A stretch of 46,757 nt of DNA, from NCBI GenBank assembly GCA_031276195.1, contig JAISNN010000028.1, positions 1 to 46,757 of the forward strand, written 5' to 3'. Positions 24,969 through 33,572 of this stretch are shown here, one piece after another. Source of the DNA: Clostridiales bacterium. Its GTDB lineage: Bacteria > Bacillota > Clostridia > Christensenellales > JAISNN01. The position numbers and the translations under genes were made by a program. Positions within the stretch are counted from its first letter, which is position 1; each line of letters begins with the position of its first letter. Below the pieces are notes generated by a model, which worked only from the letters and a program-made list of their open reading frames with translations, ran no database searches and was not told the origin of the DNA.

Positions 24969-26120
24969 ATGGACATATTAAATCTTTTTTTTGAAGGATT
25001 TAAAGAGATTTTCACTACGGAAAAGGGCTGGGGAATGCCCGTTATGTGGCTTATCGGCATAATACTCATCTATCTCGCTGTCAAGCGCGATATGGAACCT
25101 ATGTTGCTGCTCCCGATCGGAATCGGCTGTATTCTGGTCAATATGCCCTTCTCGAACGTCATTACGCAAGACGCGGACGGTCCCGCCGGGATTTTGACCT
25201 GGCTTTTCGAGGTCGGGATCGAAGCGTCGGAGGCGATGCCTATACTGCTCTTTATCGGAATCGGCGCGATGATCGATTTCGGGCCGCTCATCTCGAATCC
25301 GAAACTTATGCTCCTCGGCGGTTTCGCCCAAATGGGCATATTCATAACGATCCTCCTCGCGCTTTCGACGGGTCAGTTCGGCTTGAACGACGCGGCGTCG
25401 ATCGGCATAATCGGCGCGGCGGACGGGCCTACCTCCATTTTGGTCGCGAACGCGCTCAAAAGCGGCTATCTGCCCCAAATCGTCGTCGTGGCGTATTCGT
25501 ATATGGCTTTGGTTCCGATCATTCAGCCGCCCGTCATAAAACTCTTTACGACCAAAAAACAGCGGCTTATAAGAATGGACGACGAAAAAGTCAAGCCCGT
25601 TCCGAAAGTCGTAAAAATATTATTCCCCATCGCCGTAATTTTAATTTCGGGCATCATCGCCCCAAAAAGTCTCGCCTTGATAGGATTTTTGATGTTCGGA
25701 AACCTCATCAAGGAATGCGGCGTTTTGGATCAGTTGTCAAAGACCGCGCAGCAGGAATTGGTCAATCTCATCACCCTCCTCCTCGGAATCACGATCGCCT
25801 CGACTATGCGCTATACTCAATTTCTCGACATAAAAACCTTGCTCATCATAGGGCTGGGGCTGGCGGCGTTCGTGTTCGACACGATCGGCGGAATTCTTTT
25901 CGCGGACGTTATGAACCTCTTTTTGAAAAAGAAAATCAATCCTATGATCGGCGCGGCGGGAATTTCGGCGTTTCCGATGTCCGCGAGAATCGTGCATAAA
26001 ATGGGTCGGAAAGAAGACCCGACAAACTTCCTCCTTATGCACGCCGTCGGCGTAAACGTTTCGGGACAAGTCGCATCGGCGATCGTCGGAGGATTGATAA
26101 TCGCCTTTGTCCTCGCTTGA
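24969..26120 (+). CDS. Na+-transporting decarboxylase, beta subunit (OadB/GcdB/MmdB family)
   Basis: 383 residues and highly hydrophobic (about ten segments). This membrane subunit decarboxylates the carboxybiotin carrier and couples that to Na+ export. The conserved core is present: GIGAMIDFGPL, then GIIGAADGPTSI with its essential Asp, and FPMSARIVH near the C-terminus. AAGGAG lies about 9 nt before the ATG. The gamma subunit follows 490 bp downstream. No alpha (carboxyltransferase) or biotin-carrier gene is in the window, so oxaloacetate, glutaconyl-CoA and methylmalonyl-CoA remain possible substrates. Confidence 0.92.
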   Translation: MDILNLFFEGFKEIFTTEKGWGMPVMWLIGIILIYLAVKRDMEPMLLLPIGIGCILVNMPFSNVITQDADGPAGILTWLFEVGIEASEAMPILLFIGIGAMIDFGPLISNPKLMLLGGFAQMGIFITILLALSTGQFGLNDAASIGIIGAADGPTSILVANALKSGYLPQIVVVAYSYMALVPIIQPPVIKLFTTKKQRLIRMDDEKVKPVPKVVKILFPIAVILISGIIAPKSLALIGFLMFGNLIKECGVLDQLSKTAQQELVNLITLLLGITIASTMRYTQFLDIKTLLIIGLGLAAFVFDTIGGILFADVMNLFLKKKINPMIGAAGISAFPMSARIVHKMGRKEDPTNFLLMHAVGVNVSGQVASAIVGGLIIAFVLA

Positions 26121-26394
26121 CGCGGCAACCTTTTTGCAAAACCGCATAATACGCGACAAAAAGCCGCATGAAAAGCCGTTGCGGAATCACATAATACGCA
26201 GTAAAAAGCCCTTTTGACATTACATAATATTCAATAAAACCCTTACTAAATTACTCGACACTCAATAAAAAACCTCTGCGGAACCGCATAATACGCCGCT
26301 AAAAAACACCTCAACGCGCCCGCAATAACTCTCTCAAAAACGCAATAACAAAAAAAATATTTATATACACCATATAAATCGTCTTGAAAATTTA

Positions 26395-26575
26395 AACTAA
26401 ATTCTCAATAAAAAACGCTTGCAAAATTACACAAAACACCGAAAAATTTATATATGCCGCATAAAAAATCTTGCAAAATTTATACTAAATTCCCAATAAA
26501 AAACACTTGCAAAATTACACAAAACACCGAAAAATTTATATATACCGCATAAAAAACACTTAAAAAATCTTTTTA
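26395..26575. repeat. 88-bp tandem repeat between the beta and gamma genes
   Basis: CTTGCAAAATTACACAAAAC occurs at 26418 and 26506 and is followed by CACCGAAAAATTTATATAT. More diverged copies (AATAAAAAACG words) reach back to about 26150. No gene is seen in 26121-26611. Confidence 0.75.
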
Positions 26576-26611
26576 ATCCATAAAGATAATCAAAAAAAAG
26601 GAGCCGCCGTT

Positions 26612-26815
26612 ATGCTTATAAACAATATATTTTCCGTATTATATTCTTTCCTCCTCGCCGCAAATCCCGAAGAACTAAAAAAAGCGTGGCAAATTTTCGG
26701 TTTCGGAATGTTGGCGATATTCTTTGTAATCCTGCTCATTATGTCCGCAACCTACCTTATGAGTTACCTCGCCGTAAAACTCAAAAAACAACCGCCCGAA
26801 CCCGACGAAAAATAA
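26612..26815 (+). CDS. Na+-transporting decarboxylase, gamma subunit (OadG-like)
   Basis: 67 residues: a short outside part, one transmembrane helix (about 27-50, IFGFGMLAIFFVILLIMSATYLM), then a basic and Pro-rich tail ending PPEPDEK. This layout fits the small OadG-type subunit that assembles the sodium-pump decarboxylase. Position after the beta gene supports it. AAAGGAG lies about 9 nt before the ATG. Sequence alone is weak for such short proteins; context carries much of the call. Confidence 0.75.
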   Translation: MLINNIFSVLYSFLLAANPEELKKAWQIFGFGMLAIFFVILLIMSATYLMSYLAVKLKKQPPEPDEK

Positions 26816-26881
26816 TAACTTAAACTTTCTCACTCGCCGCCAAACACCGCAATAAACGAGCCTCATCTCGCCGCCAAACAC

Positions 26882-26975
26882 CGCCCAAAACTCAAAAAAC
26901 AACCACCCGAACCCGACGAAAAATAATAACTTAAACATTCTCACTCGCCGGAAAACACCGCAATAAACGAATATC
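26882..26975 (+). repeat. Duplicate of the 3' end of the gamma-subunit gene
   Basis: The codons for LKKQPPEPDEK, the stop and about 60 bp beyond (26770-26862) recur here about 111 bp downstream with few changes (ACCACCCGAACCCGACGAAA). There is no start codon or leading part, so it is not a gene. Confidence 0.9.
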
Positions 26976-27040
26976 CTCCCGCCGGAAAACACCGCACTTT
27001 TTCGCGTCTACAAATTTGAAAAATATTTTTCGATAAAAAA

Positions 27041-27311
27041 CACCGCCCGTTGCGGTTTTGTTAACGGACGGTATTTATTTTTTTATTTACTCAAAATCGG
27101 TCAAACGTTCCGTTTTTATATCAAAAAATAATTCTCTATAAAAAACGCCGCCCGTTGCGGTTTTGTTAACGGACGGTATTTATTTTTTTATTTATTCAAA
27201 ATCGGTCAAACGTTCCGTTTTTATATCAAAAAATAATTCTCCATAAAAAAACACCGCCCGTTGCGATTTTGTCAACGGACGGTATTTATTTTTTTATTTA
27301 CTTAAAATCGG
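27041..27311. terminator. Three tandem copies of a bidirectional terminator, each with a copy of the GH13 gene end
   Basis: Hairpins CCGCCCGTT...AACGGACGG at 27043-27071, 27148-27176 and 27254-27282 each have a T-tract on both sides, so they can stop transcription from the plus-strand decarboxylase genes and from the minus-strand GH13 gene. Units are 105-106 bp. Between hairpins each unit also has AAAATCGGTCAAACGTTC, a copy of the last codons and stop of the GH13 gene (27303-27320). Confidence 0.88.
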
Positions 27312-29993
27312 TCAAGCGTTCGTAATCAACAAGAGATATTCCGATTGTTTTATTTCTATATTTTCCCCGTTTTTAAATCGTTTTCCGCTAAGGAAGTCGA
27401 AGCAATCGGTTGGAATTTTGAAATTTCTCGGTTTTTTAGAATTATTTATAACGACTTCGGCTGTTTCTTCCGCGATTTTATAGATCAAAAGGTGCGGATC
27501 GTCGATAAATCGGATATTCGGGGCGTTATAGTTATCGGTATCGTTATAGTTTTTGCCGTTATTTTGACTTTCGCTATCCTTGCCGCCGCCGCCGTTATTG
27601 TCGTTCGTTTTGCTTTCCTTATCGATATCTTTTCTGTTATTTTCGGTATCGCCGTTATCTCTTTTTTCCCCCGCAAGGCGGCTTTTGAATTCCTTACGGA
27701 ATCCGCCGAGCGTCCTATAAAACTCCAAAAGTTCAAAATTTTCATATCCGTACGGATAGGGCGCGCGGTTCAAAGGGTCCTCGAAGCCCAAAAGCCCGAC
27801 CTCGCCGCCGTAGTATATCGACGGAATTCCCGGCAATGTAAACTGAATCAACGCGGCGATTTTGAGTTTTTTCACCGCTTCGGCGATCTCCGCCGGGCTG
27901 ATCGCACTCGGATCGCGGGTATCGTTTTCAAAATTGCAAGCATTATTTTCAAAATTCTCCGCGCATTCCGAATCACTTTTTGCTATATCTTTTCTCGATT
28001 TTTTACCGTATGCAGAATCCGCATTCCCGTCCGAATTCTCAAAAACTTTATCGCTTGCAGAATCCGCGTTCCCGTCCGAATTCTCAAAAACCTTATCGCC
28101 TGCCGCGCCCTCTCCGCGCGCGCAAACCGCCGCTTTTTTATATTCCGCCAGCAATTCCCTCTTTTCCGCCTTTGTAAATCCCGAAAAATCCCTTTCGAGA
28201 AAGAAATTCAACGCCCTCACGGTGTCGTGCGTATCGATTATATTCATAAGCAGCGACGCCGAATACGCGGGATAATTCTCCAAAATGCTCATCACGGTTT
28301 CGACGAGTCTCTCCTTGTCGTTATGCTTGACAAAGGACAAAATCGCCTCTTTAAAAGGATAATTCATAACGGAATCGAGTTGACTCCCCAGCAGATACGG
28401 ACGCATCGTCCCGTAACTGACCTTTGTGGACGCGTCCTCCCAAACCTCCCCCAAAAGGTATGCGTCGGGGGCTAACGTCTTTACGAGTCTTGCGATGTCG
28501 AAAATATAATCTTTCGGCAGTTCGTCCGCGACGTCGAGCCTGAGTCCCTTGATTCCGAACGAGATCCATTTCCGCACCGCCGCGCGCACTAATTTTCTGA
28601 CCTTCGGGTTGGCTTTATTGAGCGCGGGGACGACTTCGATCCCCCACCAAGCGCGGTATTTATCGGGGAATTTCGTAAATTCGTAAAAATCGTAATATTC
28701 CGAATCGCGGCTTTGGTACGCGCCCACGGAATCGTAATGCCCCTCCTTATTAAAATACACGCTGTCCGATCCCGTATGGTTAAAAACCCCGTCCATCATA
28801 ACTATCATTCCGCGTTTTTCCGCTTCCGCGACGAGTTTTTTCAAGGCGGCTTCGTCGCCGAAAAGGGGATCGATTTTGAAATAGTCGCCCGTATCGTACC
28901 TATGGTTCGACGCCGCCTCAAAAATCGGCGAGAGATAGACGACGTTGACGCCGAGACTCGCGATATAGTCGAGGCGTTCGACGACGCCCTCGGCGTTTCC
29001 TCCGAAAAAATCGTTGGCGCGGAACACGCCGTCGGGATCGGCGACGGCGGGCAAATCGTCCCATTCTTTCATAATTCTCTTTGAATCTATGACTTTTTTC
29101 GCCGTATACACGCCGTTTTTTTCGCGGAATTCCGCGCTTTCGTATGAAATTTCACCGCTTTGCAATCCTTCGGCATTCCCGTTTACTTCGCCGTTCCTCA
29201 ATACTTCGGCATTTTTATCCGTTCCGCCGTTTCGCAATCTTTCGGCATTCCCGTTTACTTCGCCGTTCCTCAATACTTCGGTATTTTTATCCGTTCCGCC
29301 GCTTTGCAGTCTTTTGATATTTTCATCTGTTTTTTCGCTTATCAATTCATCGGCGTTCCCGTCGGTTTTCCCGTCCGTTTTGCCCTTTTTGAATCTGTCG
29401 GCAAAGATATGATATATCACTCCGCCTGCCAAAGGGTGCGGCGTTTCGGGATATTTATCATAGACGGTCAGTTGCCATTCGCCCCCCGAAAAGTCCGCCC
29501 TCCCGCCCTTTCCGCGTTTGACGAAAAAGGTTTTCCCCTCGGTATAGACTTCGAAACTATAAAAATAAATCCCCTCCTCCGCGAGAATTAAATCGGTCGA
29601 ATAGTTCAAAATCTCACCGCGGTTTTCTTCCGTTCCGGCGGCTTTTAAAAACTCCGCTTTGCCTCCGCTTTTTGATCCGGAAACCGCATTAGAAAAATCA
29701 AGCGCGCCCTTTTCAGTCCCGTTCGCGGCGCGCTCAAAACAATCCGCTTCTGCATACTCCGGATCCGTTCCGCAAAAATCAAGCGCGCCTTTCCCGATTC
29801 CGCGCGCAAGCGTTTCCGTCTTATAAAGCGGAACGTTGACGGTTTCCCCCGTATATTTCTTGACGATCAGACTGACTCCGTACACCGTTCCGCCGAATCG
29901 GAACGGGAAATTAAAATTCACCGCTCTCCCGACGCGAACCGCTCCGAAAGGTCTTTTGCAAGCCGCGTTTCTCGAATTAAAAAATAACCGCAT
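27312..29993 (-). CDS. Glycoside hydrolase family 13 (cytoplasmic alpha-amylase / neopullulanase type)
   Basis: 893 residues. No signal peptide is visible, so the enzyme should cleave alpha-glucan oligosaccharides (maltodextrin, cyclodextrin) inside the cell. An N-terminal beta domain (1-190) precedes the TIM barrel, which begins GGVIYHIFADRF. Conserved regions: DGVFNHTG, GLRLDVADE with nucleophile D487, GEVWED with acid E516, and IIDTHD with D590. Three low-complexity insertions interrupt it: about 205-285 (two 24-residue copies of GGTDKN-EVLRNGEVNGNAE), about 640-700 (KVFENSDGNADSA twice) and about 775-830 (Asn/Asp/Gly-rich). Without them it would be near 600 residues, the family norm. AAAGGA precedes the ATG. 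Confidence 0.9.
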   Translation of the reverse strand: MRLFFNSRNAACKRPFGAVRVGRAVNFNFPFRFGGTVYGVSLIVKKYTGETVNVPLYKTETLARGIGKGALDFCGTDPEYAEADCFERAANGTEKGALDFSNAVSGSKSGGKAEFLKAAGTEENRGEILNYSTDLILAEEGIYFYSFEVYTEGKTFFVKRGKGGRADFSGGEWQLTVYDKYPETPHPLAGGVIYHIFADRFKKGKTDGKTDGNADELISEKTDENIKRLQSGGTDKNTEVLRNGEVNGNAERLRNGGTDKNAEVLRNGEVNGNAEGLQSGEISYESAEFREKNGVYTAKKVIDSKRIMKEWDDLPAVADPDGVFRANDFFGGNAEGVVERLDYIASLGVNVVYLSPIFEAASNHRYDTGDYFKIDPLFGDEAALKKLVAEAEKRGMIVMMDGVFNHTGSDSVYFNKEGHYDSVGAYQSRDSEYYDFYEFTKFPDKYRAWWGIEVVPALNKANPKVRKLVRAAVRKWISFGIKGLRLDVADELPKDYIFDIARLVKTLAPDAYLLGEVWEDASTKVSYGTMRPYLLGSQLDSVMNYPFKEAILSFVKHNDKERLVETVMSILENYPAYSASLLMNIIDTHDTVRALNFFLERDFSGFTKAEKRELLAEYKKAAVCARGEGAAGDKVFENSDGNADSASDKVFENSDGNADSAYGKKSRKDIAKSDSECAENFENNACNFENDTRDPSAISPAEIAEAVKKLKIAALIQFTLPGIPSIYYGGEVGLLGFEDPLNRAPYPYGYENFELLEFYRTLGGFRKEFKSRLAGEKRDNGDTENNRKDIDKESKTNDNNGGGGKDSESQNNGKNYNDTDNYNAPNIRFIDDPHLLIYKIAEETAEVVINNSKKPRNFKIPTDCFDFLSGKRFKNGENIEIKQSEYLLLITNA

Positions 29994-30049
29994 AGCCGTC
30001 CTTTATTTTGAAAGTGGGATAGTAGATATTATCTACGCTATATAAATAA

Positions 30050-30075
30050 CAAAAACCGAAAAACGTATTTTTCGG
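30050..30075 (-). terminator. Terminator of the exported repeat protein gene
   Basis: CCGAAAAA and TTTTTCGG pair around a CGTA/TACG loop. On the minus strand it is followed by GGTTTTTGTT. Confidence 0.6.
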
Positions 30076-30133
30076 CTTTCGGTTCGGACGCTCCGCCGGC
30101 GTCCGCGCAATTCAAAAAGCGATCAAATTAAAA

Positions 30134-31477
30134 TCACGCCGCGTAAGACAAAATCGTTTCGATTTCCCGTCTTCTGTTTTTGACCGTGTTGTAGCGATCC
30201 GCGATAATCGAAATGATTCCCGCCAAAACCGCCGCGCCCGCGATACCGACTATAAAGATTTTATACTGCGCCAAAATCTCGTCTAATTGAACGGTCAATT
30301 CCGTTTTTCCGTTCAGTCTCCCGTAGTTTTCGGTATCGGAGATCGCCGCCGCGCCCTTTCCGAGAATTCCTTTTGCCGCGCCCGCGCCTATGACGACCGC
30401 GAAGTTTTGGCAGCCCGAAATTGCCGCGGTTTCCCCGTCCGTTCCTTCCTCCGTTTTGCCGGCGATTCCGCCGGCCGCGCCCGCGACCGCCTTGACCAAT
30501 CCGAAGTTGACCGCCTTATCTATCAAGCCGTTAAAAGAACCCGCGATTCCGCCGGCAGCGGAACTTCCCGTTATCATTCCGCGGTTTTGAACGTCCGTAA
30601 TTTTTCCGTATGAAATTCCCGCGATTCCGCCCGCCGACGGAGCCTTTCCGTCTACGTGCGCGTAGTTGACGCAATCCTCGATCGTGCCGTTATTGATTCC
30701 CGTTATGCCGCCGGCCGCGCCGAACGCGCCCGAAACGACGCCCTGATTGCCGCATCTTATTATCGTCCCGGAATTCAAAAGCGAAATGCCTCCGTGTCCT
30801 TTGACGTCGGCGTAGTTAGTCGAATCGGAAACGAGTCCGTTATTTTCAAAAACCAAGCCGCCCGCCTGCATATCTATAATCTCGCTTTTCGCGTTATATA
30901 ACGTGAAAGGTCTAACCGCCGCGTAATTTTCAACGCCGAGAAGCGTTCCTTCGTTCGTGATCGCAAAAGACCCGCCCGTAACCGAACAAGTGGCGAAAAT
31001 AGTCAAATGTTTAATCGTTCCCTCATTTTTTTCAACGAAAGCGCGCTGAAACACTGCGCGTCCGATTCCGTATCCGTTCCCGTTTATGATCTTGTCCGCT
31101 CCGAAACCCGAAACGGTCAAAGTTTTTCCGTAAAAATCGAGATGTTCCGCCAAAATAAAATTTTTCGACGGATTTAAATTCAAGCGGTAGCCCGTTATGA
31201 CCCCGTTACTCACAACCGTCGTAACGTATGCCGAACTCGAACCGGAAGTCAGAGGCACCATCGCTTGGTTTAAAACCTCATAATTTATAACCCTGCCTTC
31301 CGCGTCCGTTTCCGTATAGCCGCTCAAACCCGTCAAATCCGCGGAAACAAAACTGTCCGCGGCGTTCGCGTATACAAATCGCTGAGCGGGGCTGTCCGCG
31401 TTCCTAAAATACGGCAGCATCAAAAGCGAAACGCCTGCGGCGAATACAAAAATCAAAACGTATGCAAGTTTTTTCAT
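30134..31477 (-). CDS. Exported, C-terminally anchored repeat protein (GLUG-like)
   Basis: 447 residues. It starts with a signal peptide or anchor (KKLAYVLIFVFAAGVSLLML). Residues about 130-390 hold some ten short repeats of the kind GGIAGxxxGxIxxxxNxGxVxG, similar to GLUG-motif proteins, and probably fold as a beta-helix. A C-terminal transmembrane helix (IFIVGIAGAAVLAGIISII) and a basic tail would hold it in the membrane. Its role is likely on the cell surface; the ligand is unknown. GGAGG lies 6 nt before the ATG, and there is a near-consensus promoter. Confidence 0.8.
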   Translation of the reverse strand: MKKLAYVLIFVFAAGVSLLMLPYFRNADSPAQRFVYANAADSFVSADLTGLSGYTETDAEGRVINYEVLNQAMVPLTSGSSSAYVTTVVSNGVITGYRLNLNPSKNFILAEHLDFYGKTLTVSGFGADKIINGNGYGIGRAVFQRAFVEKNEGTIKHLTIFATCSVTGGSFAITNEGTLLGVENYAAVRPFTLYNAKSEIIDMQAGGLVFENNGLVSDSTNYADVKGHGGISLLNSGTIIRCGNQGVVSGAFGAAGGITGINNGTIEDCVNYAHVDGKAPSAGGIAGISYGKITDVQNRGMITGSSAAGGIAGSFNGLIDKAVNFGLVKAVAGAAGGIAGKTEEGTDGETAAISGCQNFAVVIGAGAAKGILGKGAAAISDTENYGRLNGKTELTVQLDEILAQYKIFIVGIAGAAVLAGIISIIADRYNTVKNRRREIETILSYAA

Positions 31478-31546
31478 GCGGTTCCTCCGAAAAAGATGGT
31501 TGTCTTAAACCCGCGAAAATATTGTGTTTACATAATAACTTTTTAT

Positions 31547-31575
31547 ATTATATAGTATATTCGCCGTAAAGTCAA
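31547..31575 (-). promoter_or_regulatory. Promoter of the exported repeat protein
   Basis: On the minus strand: TTGACT (31570-31575), a 17-nt spacer, TATAAT (31547-31552). Confidence 0.85.
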
Positions 31576-31624
31576 TACGTTTTTGAAAACTTCTGATATT
31601 TTTTTATTTTTATTTTTGTTTTAT

Positions 31625-31688
31625 GCGGTGAAAAACTTTTTGAAAAAAGATTTTTCCCCGCCCCCTTTTCAAAAACTTTTAATAATTT
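31625..31688 (+). repeat. Hairpin-plus-tail element, copy 5
   Basis: GCGGTGAAAAACTTTTTG / AAAAAGATTTTTCCCCGC is followed by CCCTTTTCAAAAACTTTTAATAAT. It stands between two divergent promoters. Confidence 0.65.
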
Positions 31689-31689
31689 G

Positions 31690-31925
31690 TACCGTCCGCT
31701 AATCATTTGCGCCGTCCGCCGTCCGCTAACCGCTATTCAATAACTATATCGGCCGCCGCTATCACATCGACCGCAGACCACTAACGCCGTATTCGCTAAC
31801 TACCGCCGCTAACCGCCGATCGCTATTCAATAACTACCGCTACTAACCGCCGATCACTAACGCCGTATTCACTAACCGCCGATCACCTATCGCTATTCAA
31901 TAATTACTAACCACCGCCTCCGTCC
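31690..31925. repeat. Degenerate short repeats upstream of gldA
   Basis: Words ACCGCCGATC, CGCTATTCAATAACTA and ACTAACGCCGTATTC recur in changing order. Similar words occur at 40250-40350. No gene is seen. Confidence 0.6.
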
Positions 31926-31979
31926 TCCGCTTTCCTACAAAAAATTATGAAATTTGAGGAATTATTTTTCGGAAAGGTA

Positions 31980-32030
31980 TTGTAAAATGCACGAATGTGT
32001 GTTAAAATATTGGACGGGAAGAATATTTTA
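31980..32030 (+). promoter_or_regulatory. gldA promoter with an overlapping palindrome
   Basis: TTGTAA (31980-31985), a 17-nt spacer, TAAAAT (32003-32008). A palindrome, TAAAATATT (32003-32011) and AATATTTTA (32022-32030) 10 nt apart, covers the -10 box and start region, a good position for a repressor operator. Confidence 0.6.
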
Positions 32031-32085
32031 CAATATTTTCTTGTTCCTCAATATTTTTAAACGACACAAAGGAGTGTTTTATTTT

Positions 32086-33180
32086 ATGAGAAAAGCTTTC
32101 ATTTCCCCTTCAAAGTTTGTTCAGGGCGAGGGAGAACTCGCCAATCTCGGCAATTACGTCAAATTGTTCGGCAAGACGGCTCTCGTCATCGGTCATAAGG
32201 ACGACATCGCCCGCGTCGGCGCGAAGTTAGAAGCGACCGAAAAGACTTTCGGCGTCAAACTGCTCTACGGAAACTTCGGCGGCGAATGTTCGAGAGAGGA
32301 AGTCGCGCGCCTTAGCGATTTGGCAAAGTCAAAAGACTGCGAATGTATCGTCGGTCTCGGCGGCGGCAAGGCTATCGATACCGCGAAATGCGTCGCGAAC
32401 AGCCAAAAACCCGTCATCATCGTTCCGACGATCGCGGCGACGGACGCGCCCACGAGTTCCTCCGCCGTTTTGTATCACACGGACGGATCGTTCGACGACT
32501 ACGCCTATTTTAAATCGAATCCGAATATCGTTCTCGTCGACACCGAAGTCATAGCGAAAGCCCCCGTCCGTTTTCTCGTTTCGGGAATGGGCGACGCTCT
32601 TTCGACGTATTTCGAGGCTCGCGCCTGCGCGGCGTCTTACGCCAAAGTCAACGCGGGCGGACAATGCGGCGGCGCGGTGGGAACCAAAAGCGCGCTCGCG
32701 CTCGCGACTCTCTGCTACGAAACCCTCTTAGAGGACGGCTATAAAGCCAAACTCGCCTGCGAAGGCAAGGTGGTTACGAAAGCCCTTGAAAACATCGTCG
32801 AGGCGAATATCCTCCTTTCGGGCTTGGGCTTCGAGAGCGGCGGACTCGCGGCGGCGCACGCCGTTCACGACGGTTTCACGGTCGTAGAAGAGGCGCATAA
32901 ATTCTATCACGGCGAAAAAGTCGCCTTCGGAACGATCGTTCAACTCGTTTTGGAGAACGCCGACTCCGCCGAGATCGAGGAAGTCATCGACTTTTGCAAA
33001 CTTGTCGGACTGCCCACCTGCCTTGCCGATTTCGGAATCAAGGAATTGTCGCCCGAAGTCTTGAAAGCCGTCTCCGAAAAAGCGTGCATCCCCGAAGAAT
33101 CCATTCACAATATGCCCTTCAAAGTTACGCCCGCGGACGTCGCGGCGGCGATTTTGGCGGCTGACAAATTGGGACAATAA
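32086..33180 (+). CDS. gldA: Glycerol dehydrogenase (iron-containing ADH family)
   Basis: 364 residues. It oxidises glycerol to dihydroxyacetone with NAD+ in the cytoplasm. NAD binding: GLGGGKAIDTAK. Metal ligands by family spacing are D170 (GMGDALST), a His of the HAVHDGF motif (258 or 261) and H275 (FYHGEKVAFG). The opening RKAFISPSKFVQGEGEL is typical. The ATG at 32086 has AAAGGAG 11 nt upstream; the frame is open back to 31954 but that extension has no homology and overlaps the promoter. dhaK and dhaL follow, so product and next enzyme match. Confidence 0.92.
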   Translation: MRKAFISPSKFVQGEGELANLGNYVKLFGKTALVIGHKDDIARVGAKLEATEKTFGVKLLYGNFGGECSREEVARLSDLAKSKDCECIVGLGGGKAIDTAKCVANSQKPVIIVPTIAATDAPTSSSAVLYHTDGSFDDYAYFKSNPNIVLVDTEVIAKAPVRFLVSGMGDALSTYFEARACAASYAKVNAGGQCGGAVGTKSALALATLCYETLLEDGYKAKLACEGKVVTKALENIVEANILLSGLGFESGGLAAAHAVHDGFTVVEEAHKFYHGEKVAFGTIVQLVLENADSAEIEEVIDFCKLVGLPTCLADFGIKELSPEVLKAVSEKACIPEESIHNMPFKVTPADVAAAILAADKLGQ

Positions 33181-33572
33181 TTAAATTCGATTTCAAAAAA
33201 CGTAGGTTTTGCCTTTCTTGTGCGCGATTATACTAATTTAAACTTTTTATCCGTAAGTAACGGCGCGCGGATTTAAAGCCCCTTGATTAGCGCAATCAAC
33301 GCATATGAAAAGTCAAAACTTACGCGTTTTTGCTTGCCTTAAATCACGCTTTCGTTCAACGCGGAATTAATTGCGTTTTCATCTTAAAACACGCGGTTCT
33401 GTACCGCGAAATCAAATCGCGTTTATAGTTTAAAATACGCGGCGCGCTCGCCGCGGATTCGTAATATCGCGCCGCATCAAAATACGCTTTTTCCTTTATG
33501 TATCCGCGCGTCTTAAACACCGCATACCGCGGTTTAAATACCGCCTAAAAAAATAAATAAAAGAGGTTATAT
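33181..33572. other. Spacer between gldA and dhaK
   Basis: 392 bp without a gene. It holds the palindrome CGCGGTTCTGTACCGCG at 33392-33408 and the inverted repeat TTGATT...AATCAA at 33283-33299. No terminator with a T-run is evident, so co-transcription of gldA with dhaK is possible. Confidence 0.55.

Noticed and set aside
26675-26992. Minus-strand ORF with repeats opposite the gamma subunit
   Set aside because: Its repeats come from the tandem duplication of the gamma gene end on the other strand.
31954-32085. N-terminal extension of gldA
   Set aside because: It overlaps the promoter, lacks family similarity, and a good ribosome-binding site supports the ATG at 32086.
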